Source: Desmonostoc muscorum LEGE 12446 (GTDB lineage Bacteria; Cyanobacteriota; Cyanobacteriia; Cyanobacteriales; Nostocaceae). From it: a stretch of 64,000 nucleotides of DNA. Shown in pieces: positions 10,882-18,568 of the stretch. Both the position numbers and the translations under genes were made by a program. Numbering within the stretch: the first letter of the stretch is position 1; each line of letters starts with the position of its first letter. Where the stretch lies: contig NZ_JADEXS020000001.1 in assembly GCF_015207005.2 (NCBI RefSeq), positions 992,001 through 1,056,000 on the forward strand, read 5' to 3'. The notes below the pieces were generated by a model. It worked only from the letters and a program-made list of their open reading frames with translations, was not told the DNA's origin and did not search any database.

Positions 10882-11320
10882 AGGGAGAGAGTAGGCGCAG
10901 GCGGTTGCAGATCAGTCATAGTCACTGGTTTGAGGAAAGTCCGGACTCCCGAAAGACCAGACTTGCTGGATAACGTCCAGTGCGAGCGATCGTGAGGATA
11001 GTGCCACAGAAAGATACCGCCAGGACTAGGGACTGGGGACTAGGGACTAGGGACTGGGAAGAATTTTCCTAATCCCCAATCCCCAATCCCTAATCCCCAG
11101 TCCCTGGTAAGGGTGCAAAGGTGCGGTAAGAGCGCACCAGCAGCATCGAGAGGTGCTGGCTCGGTAAACCCCGGTTGGGAGCAAGGCGATAGGAACTATG
11201 GTTGGTCTTTTACCAGTTCCGCTCAATGAGAGCCGCTAGAGGCGTCTGGTAACAGGCGTCCCAGATAGATAACTGCCCTCGCAAGAGAACAGAACCCGGC
11301 TTATGTCCTACTCTTTCCTT
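10882..11320 (+). ncRNA. rnpB: RNase P RNA
   Basis: The catalytic RNA of RNase P, which matures tRNA 5' ends. The 5' part contains the universal GAGGAAAGTCCGGACTCC block at about 10932. The 3' part contains AGAACCCGGCTTATG at about 11289. The P1 helix forms between AGAGAGTAGG (10885 on) and CCTACTCTTT (11307 on). The RNA is long because the P12 arm carries heptamer repeats, a feature known from heterocyst-forming cyanobacteria. It is followed by a strong terminator. Ends are accurate to a few bases. Confidence 0.97.
11022..11107 (+). repeat. STRR hairpin in the P12 arm of RNase P RNA
   Basis: Copies of GGGACTA/GGGACTG on the left face copies of CCCCAAT/CCCCAGT on the right. Together they fold into one long hairpin inside the RNA gene. 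Confidence 0.9.
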
Positions 11321-11324
11321 TCAA

Positions 11325-11367
11325 AATGGAGTATTAAACTTTTTAGGTTTGTACTCCATTATTTTTT
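11325..11367 (+). terminator. terminator of rnpB
   Basis: AATGGAGTA pairs with TACTCCATT, with an inner AAAC/GTTT stem, and is followed by ATTTTTT. It begins a few bases after the mature RNA 3' end. Confidence 0.88.
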
Positions 11368-11427
11368 GTAATAATTTTGTGCGATCCTTGACTGTACTTC
11401 CGACTTATTTAATAGCGATCGCCTCTT

Positions 11428-11532
11428 ATACTATTTCACTAAAACCCTGATACATATAGATTTCGCGTAGGGGCACGGCATTGCCGTGCCCCTACCAACG
11501 TATTTGTATCATCATTTAAAGTGAAACGGTAT
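11428..11532. repeat. MITE-like element with GTAGGGGCACGGC palindrome
   Basis: ATACTATTTCACT at the left and AGTGAAACGGTAT at the right form imperfect terminal inverted repeats. The core is GTAGGGGCACGGCATT facing its complement. Inner GATACATAT and GTATTTGTATC segments also pair. Confidence 0.7.
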
Positions 11533-11710
11533 TAAGCATTGCTGAATTTGAATATGAAATTTCAAAAATCAACTCTTCTCAACTCTTACTCTGGAGCTAC
11601 TGGTGCGCGACGCTACTTGCTTCAAGTCTCTTAACCCGCAAGGGCGCAGTGGCTCCTGTGCGTGAGGTTCATTCATATTCTCAATCAGCAACGCCGCCTC
11701 TGGTTTAAAA

Positions 11711-12616
11711 TCATCTCAAGTTGGAAAAAACACTAGACGCGTTTGCCATACTTCCATTCTCCAGCGGGGGTGCTAGGGGAATCTGTGGCTGCTGGGCGAC
11801 AATCACATTCGCTAGACTACTGCTGGTGGGAGTCTCCCAGAAAGATAAACCCTCATATTGAGCGAATAAATCAGGGGGTAAAACGGTTGCACGAGGTTGA
11901 AACTCGACTTTAGAGCGGACGTGATGCAGTCCATTGGTGTTGAGTCGGCGATCGAATTCGTTGGCTTCGTACTCCACATTGCTAAAATCATGCTCGAAGG
12001 GTTTCTCTCCCAGAAATTGATAAATCAGCGATAAGGTTTTATCGGGTGCTTGGCTTAATATGTCGTAGTCCACCAAGAGTAAAGATTCACTATATTCGCT
12101 ATAGAAAGCTTCTTTGAGAGCGTTATAAGCAAAGCCGACTAATCTACCCGACTGACTTAAAGCTTCGGTGCGGGTGTAAACGGTAGAACGTTCGCCAGGA
12201 TTATTGAATAAACGCGACACATCAAAAGCATTTTTCCGAATCAACCGTTCGACACTATCCATTACCCAAGCGACATTCCGCACGCAGCAAATCACTTTCG
12301 CGTCGGGAAATAGCTGGTGGATTAAAGGCAATTTGCTACACCAAAGGCGATTGGTATCGAAGATAATTGCTTTGTCCGCTTGGGGTTGATAGTAAGTTGA
12401 AAAAATCGTTAAAGTTAAAGCGCGTTTTTGTTCTGGTGTAATAAAGACTGAAAACTCATTATTCTCACTCATGGCTTCGAGCATACTGGTGACCAGACCC
12501 CCCACAGGACTGCTCATACTGGCGTGAAATCGGGGATTTTGCCGCAGTAAAGCTCCGAGTAAGGTGGAACCCGAACGGGGTAATCCAGAGATGAAGTGTA
12601 ATTTGGGCTGTGTCAT
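11711..12616 (-). CDS. sulfotransferase family protein
   Basis: A protein of about 301 residues with the 5'-PSB (PAPS phosphosulfate-binding) loop FISGLPRSGSTLLGALL near its N-terminus. This is the hallmark of PAPS-dependent sulfotransferases. The 3'-phosphate-binding region is visible as VICCVRNVAWVMDSVERL near residue 110. The acceptor is unknown. The longest frame starts 28 codons upstream, but those codons come from a GTGGGGTGG palindromic repeat, so the internal ATG at 12616 (MTQPKLHF) is the better start. It is followed only by repeat DNA; no biosynthetic partner lies beside it. Confidence 0.85.
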   Translation of the reverse strand: MTQPKLHFISGLPRSGSTLLGALLRQNPRFHASMSSPVGGLVTSMLEAMSENNEFSVFITPEQKRALTLTIFSTYYQPQADKAIIFDTNRLWCSKLPLIHQLFPDAKVICCVRNVAWVMDSVERLIRKNAFDVSRLFNNPGERSTVYTRTEALSQSGRLVGFAYNALKEAFYSEYSESLLLVDYDILSQAPDKTLSLIYQFLGEKPFEHDFSNVEYEANEFDRRLNTNGLHHVRSKVEFQPRATVLPPDLFAQYEGLSFWETPTSSSLANVIVAQQPQIPLAPPLENGSMANASSVFSNLR

Positions 12617-12644
12617 TTTACCAACAAATAAATTACTACTACTT

Positions 12645-12700
12645 GTGGGGTGGGCGTCTCGCCCGCCCAAGGCTTGGGGCGGACAAGATGTCCACCCCAC
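12645..12700. repeat. GTGGGGTGG inverted repeat upstream of the sulfotransferase
   Basis: GTGGGGTGGGCGTC faces a complementary GACAAGATGTCCACCCCAC arm across GCCCGCCC. It belongs to the short palindromic repeats common in this genome and artificially extends the sulfotransferase reading frame. Confidence 0.65.
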
Positions 12701-12756
12701 AAGAAAAATTGGATGTTTTTTATTTGGAAGTCCCTAATTAGATGAGTTTGCCCTAG

Positions 12757-12930
12757 TTAGGCGTCACTGTTGAGCAGGGTCTTCATCACGCTCGTAATTC
12801 TGACGTTGGTTTTCAACTCGATCGCATCAGTTCCTGCATTGACGTTGGCTTGGCGGATAGCATAGCTGAGAGTGCCTACCGTGTTGCCGTTTCCGTTATC
12901 AGTGCTTTGAGTTACTTGATACAGTGTCAT
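12757..12930 (-). pseudogene. truncated 57-residue paralogue of the RTX-type protein N-terminus
   Basis: This short frame (MTLYQVTQSTDNGNGN ... TLLNSDA, then TAA) aligns without gaps to the first 57 residues of the 701-residue protein encoded at 13490-15595; by hand count about 32 of 57 residues are identical. The upstream leaders are also alike: both have AGAGGT, an ATCT tetramer before ATG, and a GTTTGTTTAACG block further up. The frame stops where the beta-helix of the full protein would begin. It is therefore a gene fragment left by duplication or deletion. Whether the short product is made is unknown. Confidence 0.8.
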
Positions 12931-12976
12931 AGATTTTACCTCTAGTTTGTTGTTTGTTTAACGTTGGGCATTGGGC

Positions 12977-13219
12977 ATACCAATTCAATTAATGATTGCA
13001 ACACATCCTTCGATGAAGACGCGATGAATGGCGCGGTGAAGACGCGATGAATGGCGCGATGAATGGCACGGTGAATGGCGCGGTGAAGACGCGATGAATG
13101 GCGCGGTGAATGGCGCGGTGAAGACGCGATGAATGGCACGGTGAATGGCGCGGTGAAGACGCGATGAATCGCGTCTCTACAAATGGTTTATTTGTTGCAT
13201 TGTTTTCCTAAATTGGTAT
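12977..13219. repeat. MITE-like element whose core is an expanded tandem array
   Basis: Ends ATACCAATT and AATTGGTAT are perfect 9-bp inverted repeats, and the internal TTGCAACACAT and TTTGTTGCATTG segments match the element at 8547-8649. Instead of the usual 30-bp palindrome, the centre holds about 170 bp of units built from GATGAATGGCGCGGTGAA and GACGC, ending in ATCGCGTCTCTACAA. Confidence 0.75.
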
Positions 13220-13244
13220 TACTTTGTTGTGATTTTGGCGATCG

Positions 13245-13455
13245 CATTTGCTTGTTAGGTGACTCCATTTGCTTGTTTGGCGACTACATTTGCTTGTTTG
13301 GCGATCGCAAAAGCTATTTCGGAGACTGCAAAAGCTATTTCGGAGACTACAAAAGCTATTTCGGAGACTACAAAAGCTATTTCGGAAACTACAAAAGCTA
13401 TTTCGGAGAACTCAAAAGCTATTTTGGCGACAGCATTTGCTATTTTGGCGTATGC
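13245..13455. repeat. 21-bp minisatellite (AAAAGCTATTTCGGAGACTAC)
   Basis: Roughly ten imperfect 21-bp units, changing from a TTTGCTTGTTTGGCGACTA type on the left to an AAAGCTATTTCGGAGACTA type on the right. Because 21 is divisible by three, frames stay open on both strands. The resulting repetitive ORFs look like by-products. Confidence 0.8.
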
Positions 13456-13489
13456 ATGGAGTTCTTCCCCCTGCCCCCTTGCCTCTTGC

Positions 13490-15595
13490 TCAGGCGACAA
13501 TCTGAAAATCGCTGGCGTTCAGTGTAGGGTTACCTTGAAGGGTGGCAAATTGACCACCACTACCAAACCCAGCCACGACGCCATTTTGGTTGTAGAACAA
13601 ATCACCAGTTACTGTGTTGTAGATAATGACAGCACTATTAATGCCATACAGAAAGTTGTTCACAAAGTTAACACCCAACACGTTAAGACTAACTGTGGCA
13701 AATTGATCGGGAGCAAGACTATCGCCAGTCAGTCGAGTGAACGTTGTTCTGTCTAACACAATCTTGTCTGCTGCTGCTCTATTAAAATCAGCGATCCTAT
13801 CAATGCCTAAATCAGCCGCCGCAAACTGTCTGCCGGAATCGAAAATAAAGCGATCGGCATCAGCACCGCCAGTTAGGATGTCATTGTTAGCACCACCGTT
13901 GAGAAAGTCATTGCCAGCACCACCGAAGAAAATGTCGTTGCCAGCATTGCCAATCATGGTGTCATTGCCAACATTGCCGTTGAGCGTGTCGTTGCCATCA
14001 CCACCATTCAAGGAGTCATCGCCATCACCGCCAATCAGGAAGTCATTGTCAAGACCACCGTTTATCGTGTCGTTGCCAACACCACCGTTGAGACTGTCAT
14101 TGCCAGCACCACCGAAGAGATTGTCATTGCCAGCACCGCCAATCATGGTGTCATTGCCAGCATTGCCGTTGAGCGTGTCGTTGCCATCACCGCCCATCAG
14201 GGAGTCATCGCCATCACCGCCAATCAGGAAGTCATTGTCAGCACCGCCGTTTATCGTGTCCTTGCCAACACCACCGTTGAGCGTGTCCTTGCCATCACCG
14301 CCAATCAGGGAGTCATTGCCATCACCGCCAATCAGGGAGTCATTACCAGCATCGCCACTCAGGGTGTCATTGCCAGCACCGCCGTTGATCGTGTCGTTGC
14401 CATCACCGCCATTAAGGGAGTCATTGCCGCTGGTGCCAGTGATTTGATCGTCACCAGCGTTGGGGTCAGTCCCCGACGTGATAATGCCAAATACGTCGCT
14501 GCTCTCATCGGCGGAATTACCTGAGAAATTTGTCGTTCCGTCAGAGACAACAGTAGGCAAAGAGCTGGGCATCCCTTGGTTGTTGTCGTTGGAATTGGTA
14601 GTGGACTGCATGATGAACAATGCCCCTCCCAAGCCTTTACCGTTATTGGCTCCACTCCCGCCGCTAGCTATGTTGTTATTGAATTTGACGGAATTGAGGA
14701 GTTTGAGAGTGCCTTGACGGATATAAATAGCACCTCCCATACCTGCGCCACCGCCGCCCGCGCCCCGGATGTCACCACTGCCAACGGTGCCGTCACCACC
14801 GCCGAAGCCGCCTTTGCCGAGAGAGGCGCCACCACCGCCACCACCGCCGCCGTACCCACCGTCACCACCAGCGGTACCGTTGCCGTACCCACCGCCGCCA
14901 CCGAAGCCACCTTCAGCGCCGGATACGACGCCAAAGCTACCACCGCCACCACCGCCACCACCGAAGCCACCGCTATAGTTACTGGCTCTGTTACCGCCTT
15001 TGCCGCCAGCCCCAAAGTCGTCATCCTCGCCACTGCGGTAGTTACCATTGCCACCATAAGCACCATTGTTATCAGTGCTACCAGCAAACAATCCGCCGCC
15101 ACCGTTGCCGCCGCCGTTGCCGAACATACCACCGCCGCCGTTGCCCAGACCAGCTTTGTTGCCGTTGCCACCTATGGCTCGGTTGTTGCTAAAAGTCACA
15201 TTGTTCAAAGAGACGTTGCCATCGTAGATGAACATCCCTCCTCCCATTCCCGCACCGCCTCCACCCCCGGTGCTATCCCCACCTTTAGCGGTGCAGTTGG
15301 TAATTGTCAGGTTGTTTACATTCGTATCTCCCGACTTGACAAACAAGGGACGCACATCTCCTTCGTCAGTTTGCCCATTGTTGTTGGCATCGCCGCTGAG
15401 GGTGTTTCCGTTGCCGTTAATGTCGATATTACTGTTGACTAAAACCAGCATCACCCCCGTCATTCTGATGTTCGTGCGGAACTCGATAGTGTCAAGCGCT
15501 TGATCGGCGTTGGCTTGGCGAATACAGTAGCTGAGAGTGCCTACGATGTTCCCGGTTCCGTCGTCGGTGGTTTGGTTGACTTCATATACTGCCAT
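13490..15595 (-). CDS. secreted glycine-rich, RTX-type calcium-binding repeat protein
   Basis: A 701-residue protein. Residues 1-110 resemble the N-terminal part of autotransporter-like parallel beta-helix proteins ([39 protein letters not shown]). Residues 110-300 are extremely glycine-rich. Residues about 385-575 hold some twenty RTX nonapeptides (GGxGNDxLx) that bind calcium. The C-terminus (ADRFIFDSG ... [14 protein letters not shown] ... FYNQNG) is the usual end of type I secreted RTX proteins and should carry the export signal. No T1SS genes lie here. An AAGAGGT Shine-Dalgarno supports the ATG. The repetitive GC-rich coding sequence differs in base use from its neighbours. A truncated paralogue lies downstream at 12757. 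Confidence 0.88.
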   Translation of the reverse strand: MAVYEVNQTTDDGTGNIVGTLSYCIRQANADQALDTIEFRTNIRMTGVMLVLVNSNIDINGNGNTLSGDANNNGQTDEGDVRPLFVKSGDTNVNNLTITNCTAKGGDSTGGGGGAGMGGGMFIYDGNVSLNNVTFSNNRAIGGNGNKAGLGNGGGGMFGNGGGNGGGGLFAGSTDNNGAYGGNGNYRSGEDDDFGAGGKGGNRASNYSGGFGGGGGGGGSFGVVSGAEGGFGGGGGYGNGTAGGDGGYGGGGGGGGASLGKGGFGGGDGTVGSGDIRGAGGGGAGMGGAIYIRQGTLKLLNSVKFNNNIASGGSGANNGKGLGGALFIMQSTTNSNDNNQGMPSSLPTVVSDGTTNFSGNSADESSDVFGIITSGTDPNAGDDQITGTSGNDSLNGGDGNDTINGGAGNDTLSGDAGNDSLIGGDGNDSLIGGDGKDTLNGGVGKDTINGGADNDFLIGGDGDDSLMGGDGNDTLNGNAGNDTMIGGAGNDNLFGGAGNDSLNGGVGNDTINGGLDNDFLIGGDGDDSLNGGDGNDTLNGNVGNDTMIGNAGNDIFFGGAGNDFLNGGANNDILTGGADADRFIFDSGRQFAAADLGIDRIADFNRAAADKIVLDRTTFTRLTGDSLAPDQFATVSLNVLGVNFVNNFLYGINSAVIIYNTVTGDLFYNQNGVVAGFGSGGQFATLQGNPTLNASDFQIVA

Positions 15596-16024
15596 AGATT
15601 TGACCTCTTGTTTTTTGTTTGTTTAACGATTTGATAACGGGGAGTGGAGAGTGGGGAGTGGGGAGTGGGGAAGAGATATTTTCATGCTTTAGGGCGTTTG
15701 CACCATCACAGATTCGCTAGTTTTTCTCGTTACAGGTCACAGTCGGAGGCAGATAGTAATTCTTCTGGTACATGAATAATTGCCGAGAGTGATTGACATG
15801 GTAATTTTGACCTCCATCAAAGGCGAACGCTGTGCAGCTTATCGTTTTTAAACTAATTAAATATTTGACTATTAATTTACCTATTACTTAGCAGTCATTA
15901 ACCAATAATTTACAGTAGAAAAACTTGATGAGCAATACATTTTGTCAAATATTTTAGTTTTCATACTTTTCATACTTTTCGTACTTTTCTTACTTAGAAA
16001 TTTTAAAATCTTAGTATTATCAAA

Positions 16025-16213
16025 CAGAATTCAGGAGTCAGGAGTCAGAATGGGCTAAACGCCCCGCTACGGCTAACAGCATGAATTATGTACGAAAAAG
16101 CGAATGAATAAACGGGTTTAAGACCCCCACCAAATTGAGAATTTGGTGGTTTTCAATCAGTGGGGGTCTGAATGCCCCACTGATTGCATTCTGACTCCTG
16201 AATTCTGACTTCT
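16025..16213. repeat. structured noncoding element framed by inverted heptamer repeats
   Basis: CAGAATTCAGGAGTCA... at 16025-16052 and CATTCTGACTCCTGAATTCTG at 16187 on are inverted copies differing by one heptamer. Between them lie two strong adjacent hairpins: CCACCAAATT/AATTTGGTGG (16127-16149) and a perfect 12-bp stem CAATCAGTGGGG/CCCCACTGATTG (16154-16186). An alternative GACCCCCAC/GTGGGGGTC pairing joins them. It may be a remnant of a TnpB-type element end or a transcribed RNA; this is not established. Confidence 0.5.
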
Positions 16214-16380
16214 GAATTCTTCAATCTGATTTTTATTTGATGAAATTAATAGAAAATAGTTAGTCCGGGTTATAAGTCAATACACTTCAGATAAACCCAA
16301 AACCCTGATGTAGAAACGCAATAAATTGTCTCTTCAAAGAACAATTATCTCCACGAACAATACTTAACCCAAGTACACTC

Positions 16381-16409
16381 GTAGGGGCACGGCAGTGCCG
16401 TGCCCCTAC
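16381..16409. repeat. GTAGGGGCACGGC palindrome, copy related to 40074-40102
   Basis: A near-perfect palindrome. The flank GCCGCATCTGAATGGGAACC to its right occurs inverted beside the copy near 40030, showing that both are the same larger element in opposite orientation. Confidence 0.7.
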
Positions 16410-16527
16410 ACCTCGCGATATTATCTTGTGCCGCATCTGAATGGGAACCGATATATGATTAACGTGCGTGTATGAAATATGAGGGTTTTCTTTTAGTTCT
16501 TAAATCTATTACTTCAAGAATTTTGGA

Positions 16528-16716
16528 CTACTTCTGTTTATTTCTATCTAACTTCTCTTGAATAGCTTGACGGCAAAACTCAGGAGGGTCTTCTTGTGCT
16601 TTCACTTCTTCTTTCATCCGTTCAGATACCCGAAAACTAAGATTTGCTGTCAATGGTTCTTCTCTGTCTGTCTCATATGGGTTTAAATTATCTGGGTTAC
16701 CTTTAGGGTTAGGCAT
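16528..16716 (-). CDS. small hypothetical protein, possibly ribbon-helix-helix type
   Basis: A 62-residue protein: a disordered N-terminus (MPNPKGNPDNLNPYETDREEPL), then LTANLSFRVSERMKEEVKAQ, a strand-helix pattern like MetJ/Arc-type ribbon-helix-helix domains. It ends with PPEFCRQAIQEKLDRNKQK. The composition and the conserved-looking NPYETDREEPLTANLSFRV segment suggest a real gene rather than chance. It is divergent from the SAP-like gene at 16842. A 12-bp direct repeat, GATTAACGTGCG, lies on both sides of it (16457 and 16741). DNA binding is inferred from the pattern only. Confidence 0.6.
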   Translation of the reverse strand: MPNPKGNPDNLNPYETDREEPLTANLSFRVSERMKEEVKAQEDPPEFCRQAIQEKLDRNKQK

Positions 16717-16758
16717 TGTTGAGAGATATAAATAAAGCTTGATTAACGTGCGCGCGTG

Positions 16759-16841
16759 AAAATAGAGTTTAAATCGGTGGTGTTCTCACCTCAGAAATGG
16801 TTCACCACCGATACCACTTTTACAAGAGGTAACTCTATTTT
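16759..16841 (+). promoter_or_regulatory. long nested inverted repeat covering the leader of the SAP-like gene
   Basis: AAAATAGAGTT (16759-16769) pairs with AACTCTATTTT (16831-16841), and ATCGGTGGTG (16773-16782) pairs with CACCACCGAT (16803-16812). The outer 3' arm ends one base before the ATG and overlaps the AAGAGGT ribosome-binding region. A leader RNA of this sequence could hide or expose the translation start. Confidence 0.55.
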
Positions 16842-17219
16842 ATGTTTACGCGTTCCGAACTTGAAATCAAAACCATCAAAGAACTTCGTGACTTATGCTT
16901 GCGCTACGGCATCAAACCAACTGGGAATAAAGGCTACAAGACTTCATGGATTACATCGTTGATGGTATTCCCTCGAATGGCGCTATCCCAATTTGAGGCA
17001 GGTAAGGGGTTAAAATCTCCTACCTTTGCTTTCATGCAAGCACTGAGTAACGCCATAGATGAGATGAATGCACCTACAGATGAGCAAGCAGCACTGATTA
17101 AAGTTACGATGGAAGGGAGAGTTATGAATTACCCAGATAGGTATACTCAAGAGAAGCTGCTAGCTTTGCATAAAGCGAAAATGTATCTTGAAATGGCGAT
17201 CGGGTTACTGAGTCAGTAA
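16842..17219 (+). CDS. SAP-like domain protein
   Basis: A 125-residue protein. Residues 1-42 (SELEIKTIKELRDLCLRYGIKPTGNKGYKTSWITSLM) have the helix-extended loop-helix pattern of SAP-type DNA-binding motifs. The remainder is a helical region of unknown role ending LHKAKMYLEMAIGLLSQ. An AAGAGGT ribosome-binding site lies about 10 bases before the ATG, inside the 3' part of a long inverted repeat. Its function is unknown; related small proteins appear to be confined to filamentous cyanobacteria (recollection, not tested). It is divergent from the ribbon-helix-helix-like gene. Confidence 0.65.
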   Translation: MFTRSELEIKTIKELRDLCLRYGIKPTGNKGYKTSWITSLMVFPRMALSQFEAGKGLKSPTFAFMQALSNAIDEMNAPTDEQAALIKVTMEGRVMNYPDRYTQEKLLALHKAKMYLEMAIGLLSQ

Positions 17220-17308
17220 GTTAATTTTTTAACTATTTCAGGCGTAGGTTGGGAAGGCACTGCCGTCTTACAGGTTGTTTAAAAAGTATTTTGCTGTGAC
17301 TTTAGACA

Positions 17309-17396
17309 CTTTTAGATCCCCCCTAACCCCCCTTAAAAAGGGGGGAACCGGAATCAAAGTCCCCCAATTTATCGGGGGATTTAGGGGGATCTAAAA
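17309..17396. repeat. MITE-like TTTTAGATCCCCC element
   Basis: An 88-bp element with terminal inverted repeats TTTTAGATCCCCC and GGGGGATCTAAAA. Internal CCCCCCTTAAAAAGGGGGG and CCCCCAATTTATCGGGGG hairpins are present. The rest of the 17220-17723 gap shows no gene. Confidence 0.8.
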
Positions 17397-17723
17397 GGAT
17401 TTGATACATCAGTAAGAAGTTTTCAAACATCCTCTTAGGCTTCCCCTATAAGCAAATATTCAATCAGTTGGGGCATCAACTGTTAGGTTAGGTGATTTTA
17501 GACAGTCCCAGACTGCGATCGCTGTTAGCAGCCCATAATCCCCGTGCGTTGTCGCCGGGGAGTATGTCAAGATTAATTTGTACAAAACTTGTACGTTTTA
17601 AAAAATAGTAAGCTGAAATATGTGTAATATCGTTAATCTGTAGGTTAATCGACTTCCTATCGACACTCTCTTTAATTGTCAATGACCAATAACTAACCAC
17701 TAATAACTCTTGACTAAGAACTG

Positions 17724-18443
17724 ATGACCCTAGTTTATCCACGCCGTCAACGACAACTCGAAAGCTTAGTCAAAAAATTTGGTTTGCCAATAGAAGGACC
17801 AATCAAATGGCAACTATTGGACTTAGCACTGACTCATCCCACTGTTTCTGAGTCGGCAAATTATGAACAGTTGGAGTTTGTCGGCGATGCAGTGGTACGC
17901 CTAGTGTCAGCTGTTGTTTTGTGGGAACATTACCCAGATTGCCCAGTAGGAGATTTTGCGGCAATTCGTTCGGTGTTGGTGAGCGATCGCATTCTCGCCC
18001 AATTAGCAAGAGTTTATGGTTTAGAGCTATACTTACTAGTTGCTGGCAGTGCTACGGCTGATAAAGTTGGTCAAGAGTCACGACTAGCAGATGCTTTTGA
18101 AGCAGTTCTGGGTGCGCTGTACTTAAGCACTCAAAATCTAGAACTAATTCGCCCTTGGCTAGATCCCCACTTTCAACAACTAGCAACAGAAATTCGCCTC
18201 GATCCAGCTAGACTTAATTACAAAGCTGCTCTCCAAGAATGGACGCAGGCACAATTTAAAGTTTTACCAGAGTACCGGGTTGTGGAAGTCAATCAACCAC
18301 ACCGCAATCAAGAACGTTTCGTTGCTGAAGTCTGGCTCCACGGAAACATCCTTGGACAAGGTAAGGGACGCTCGATCAAAACCGCCGAACAAGCCGCAGC
18401 CAAGGTAGCTTTTTTAGCAATTACTAATCAGGAAAAACCCTGA
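17724..18443 (+). CDS. rnc: ribonuclease III
   Basis: A 239-residue RNase III that cuts double-stranded RNA in rRNA and mRNA processing. The catalytic signature is YEQLEFVGDAVV near residues 48-59; a second acidic motif, ADAFEAVLGALYL, sits near residues 125-137. A C-terminal dsRNA-binding domain (about 160-232) ends GRSIKTAEQAAAKVAFLAI. The signature has YEQ where many orthologues have NER; the acidic catalytic residues are retained. The start region carries AATGACC/ATAACTA-type heptamer repeats, so the ATG at 17724 rests on reading frame and family length. Cyanobacteria often have more than one RNase III gene. Confidence 0.92.
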   Translation: MTLVYPRRQRQLESLVKKFGLPIEGPIKWQLLDLALTHPTVSESANYEQLEFVGDAVVRLVSAVVLWEHYPDCPVGDFAAIRSVLVSDRILAQLARVYGLELYLLVAGSATADKVGQESRLADAFEAVLGALYLSTQNLELIRPWLDPHFQQLATEIRLDPARLNYKAALQEWTQAQFKVLPEYRVVEVNQPHRNQERFVAEVWLHGNILGQGKGRSIKTAEQAAAKVAFLAITNQEKP

Positions 18444-18489
18444 ACTCAAAAGATTGCAAGTAAACTGATAATCAGTTGATTGTCCTTGG

Positions 18490-18568
18490 TCATTTGTCTT
18501 TTGTCCTTCGTTATTTGACCAATGACAAATGACTAATGACAAATGACTAATGACAAATAACAAATGAC
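18490..18568. repeat. AATGACA STRR array overlapping the next start codon
   Basis: Units such as AATGACAA and AATGACTA run into the gene that follows; its ATG lies within the last unit. Confidence 0.85.

Larger units (their letters stand above)
15596..16527. other. 930-bp gap holding repeats and a structured element
   Basis: The RTX leader, a GGGGAGT heptamer run (about 15640-15670), AT-rich DNA with three TTTTCATACTT-like units near 15958, a structured element at 16025-16213, and a GTAGGGGC palindrome at 16381-16409. No protein gene was recognised. Confidence 0.6.

Noticed and set aside
11628..11700. CGCAAGGGCGCAGTGGCTCCTG segment as a possible tRNA fragment
   Set aside because: No acceptor stem or T-loop could be built; it matches the dispersed repeat style of this genome.
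13183..13756. Overlapping plus-strand ORFs with KSYFGDY or KAISETT repeats
   Set aside because: They arise from the 21-bp minisatellite, which keeps several frames open on both strands; there is no leader or family similarity.
13737..15503. Several long ORFs antisense to the RTX gene, rich in PP or TAAV repeats
   Set aside because: Shadows of the glycine/aspartate-rich coding strand; simple repeats leave the opposite frames open.
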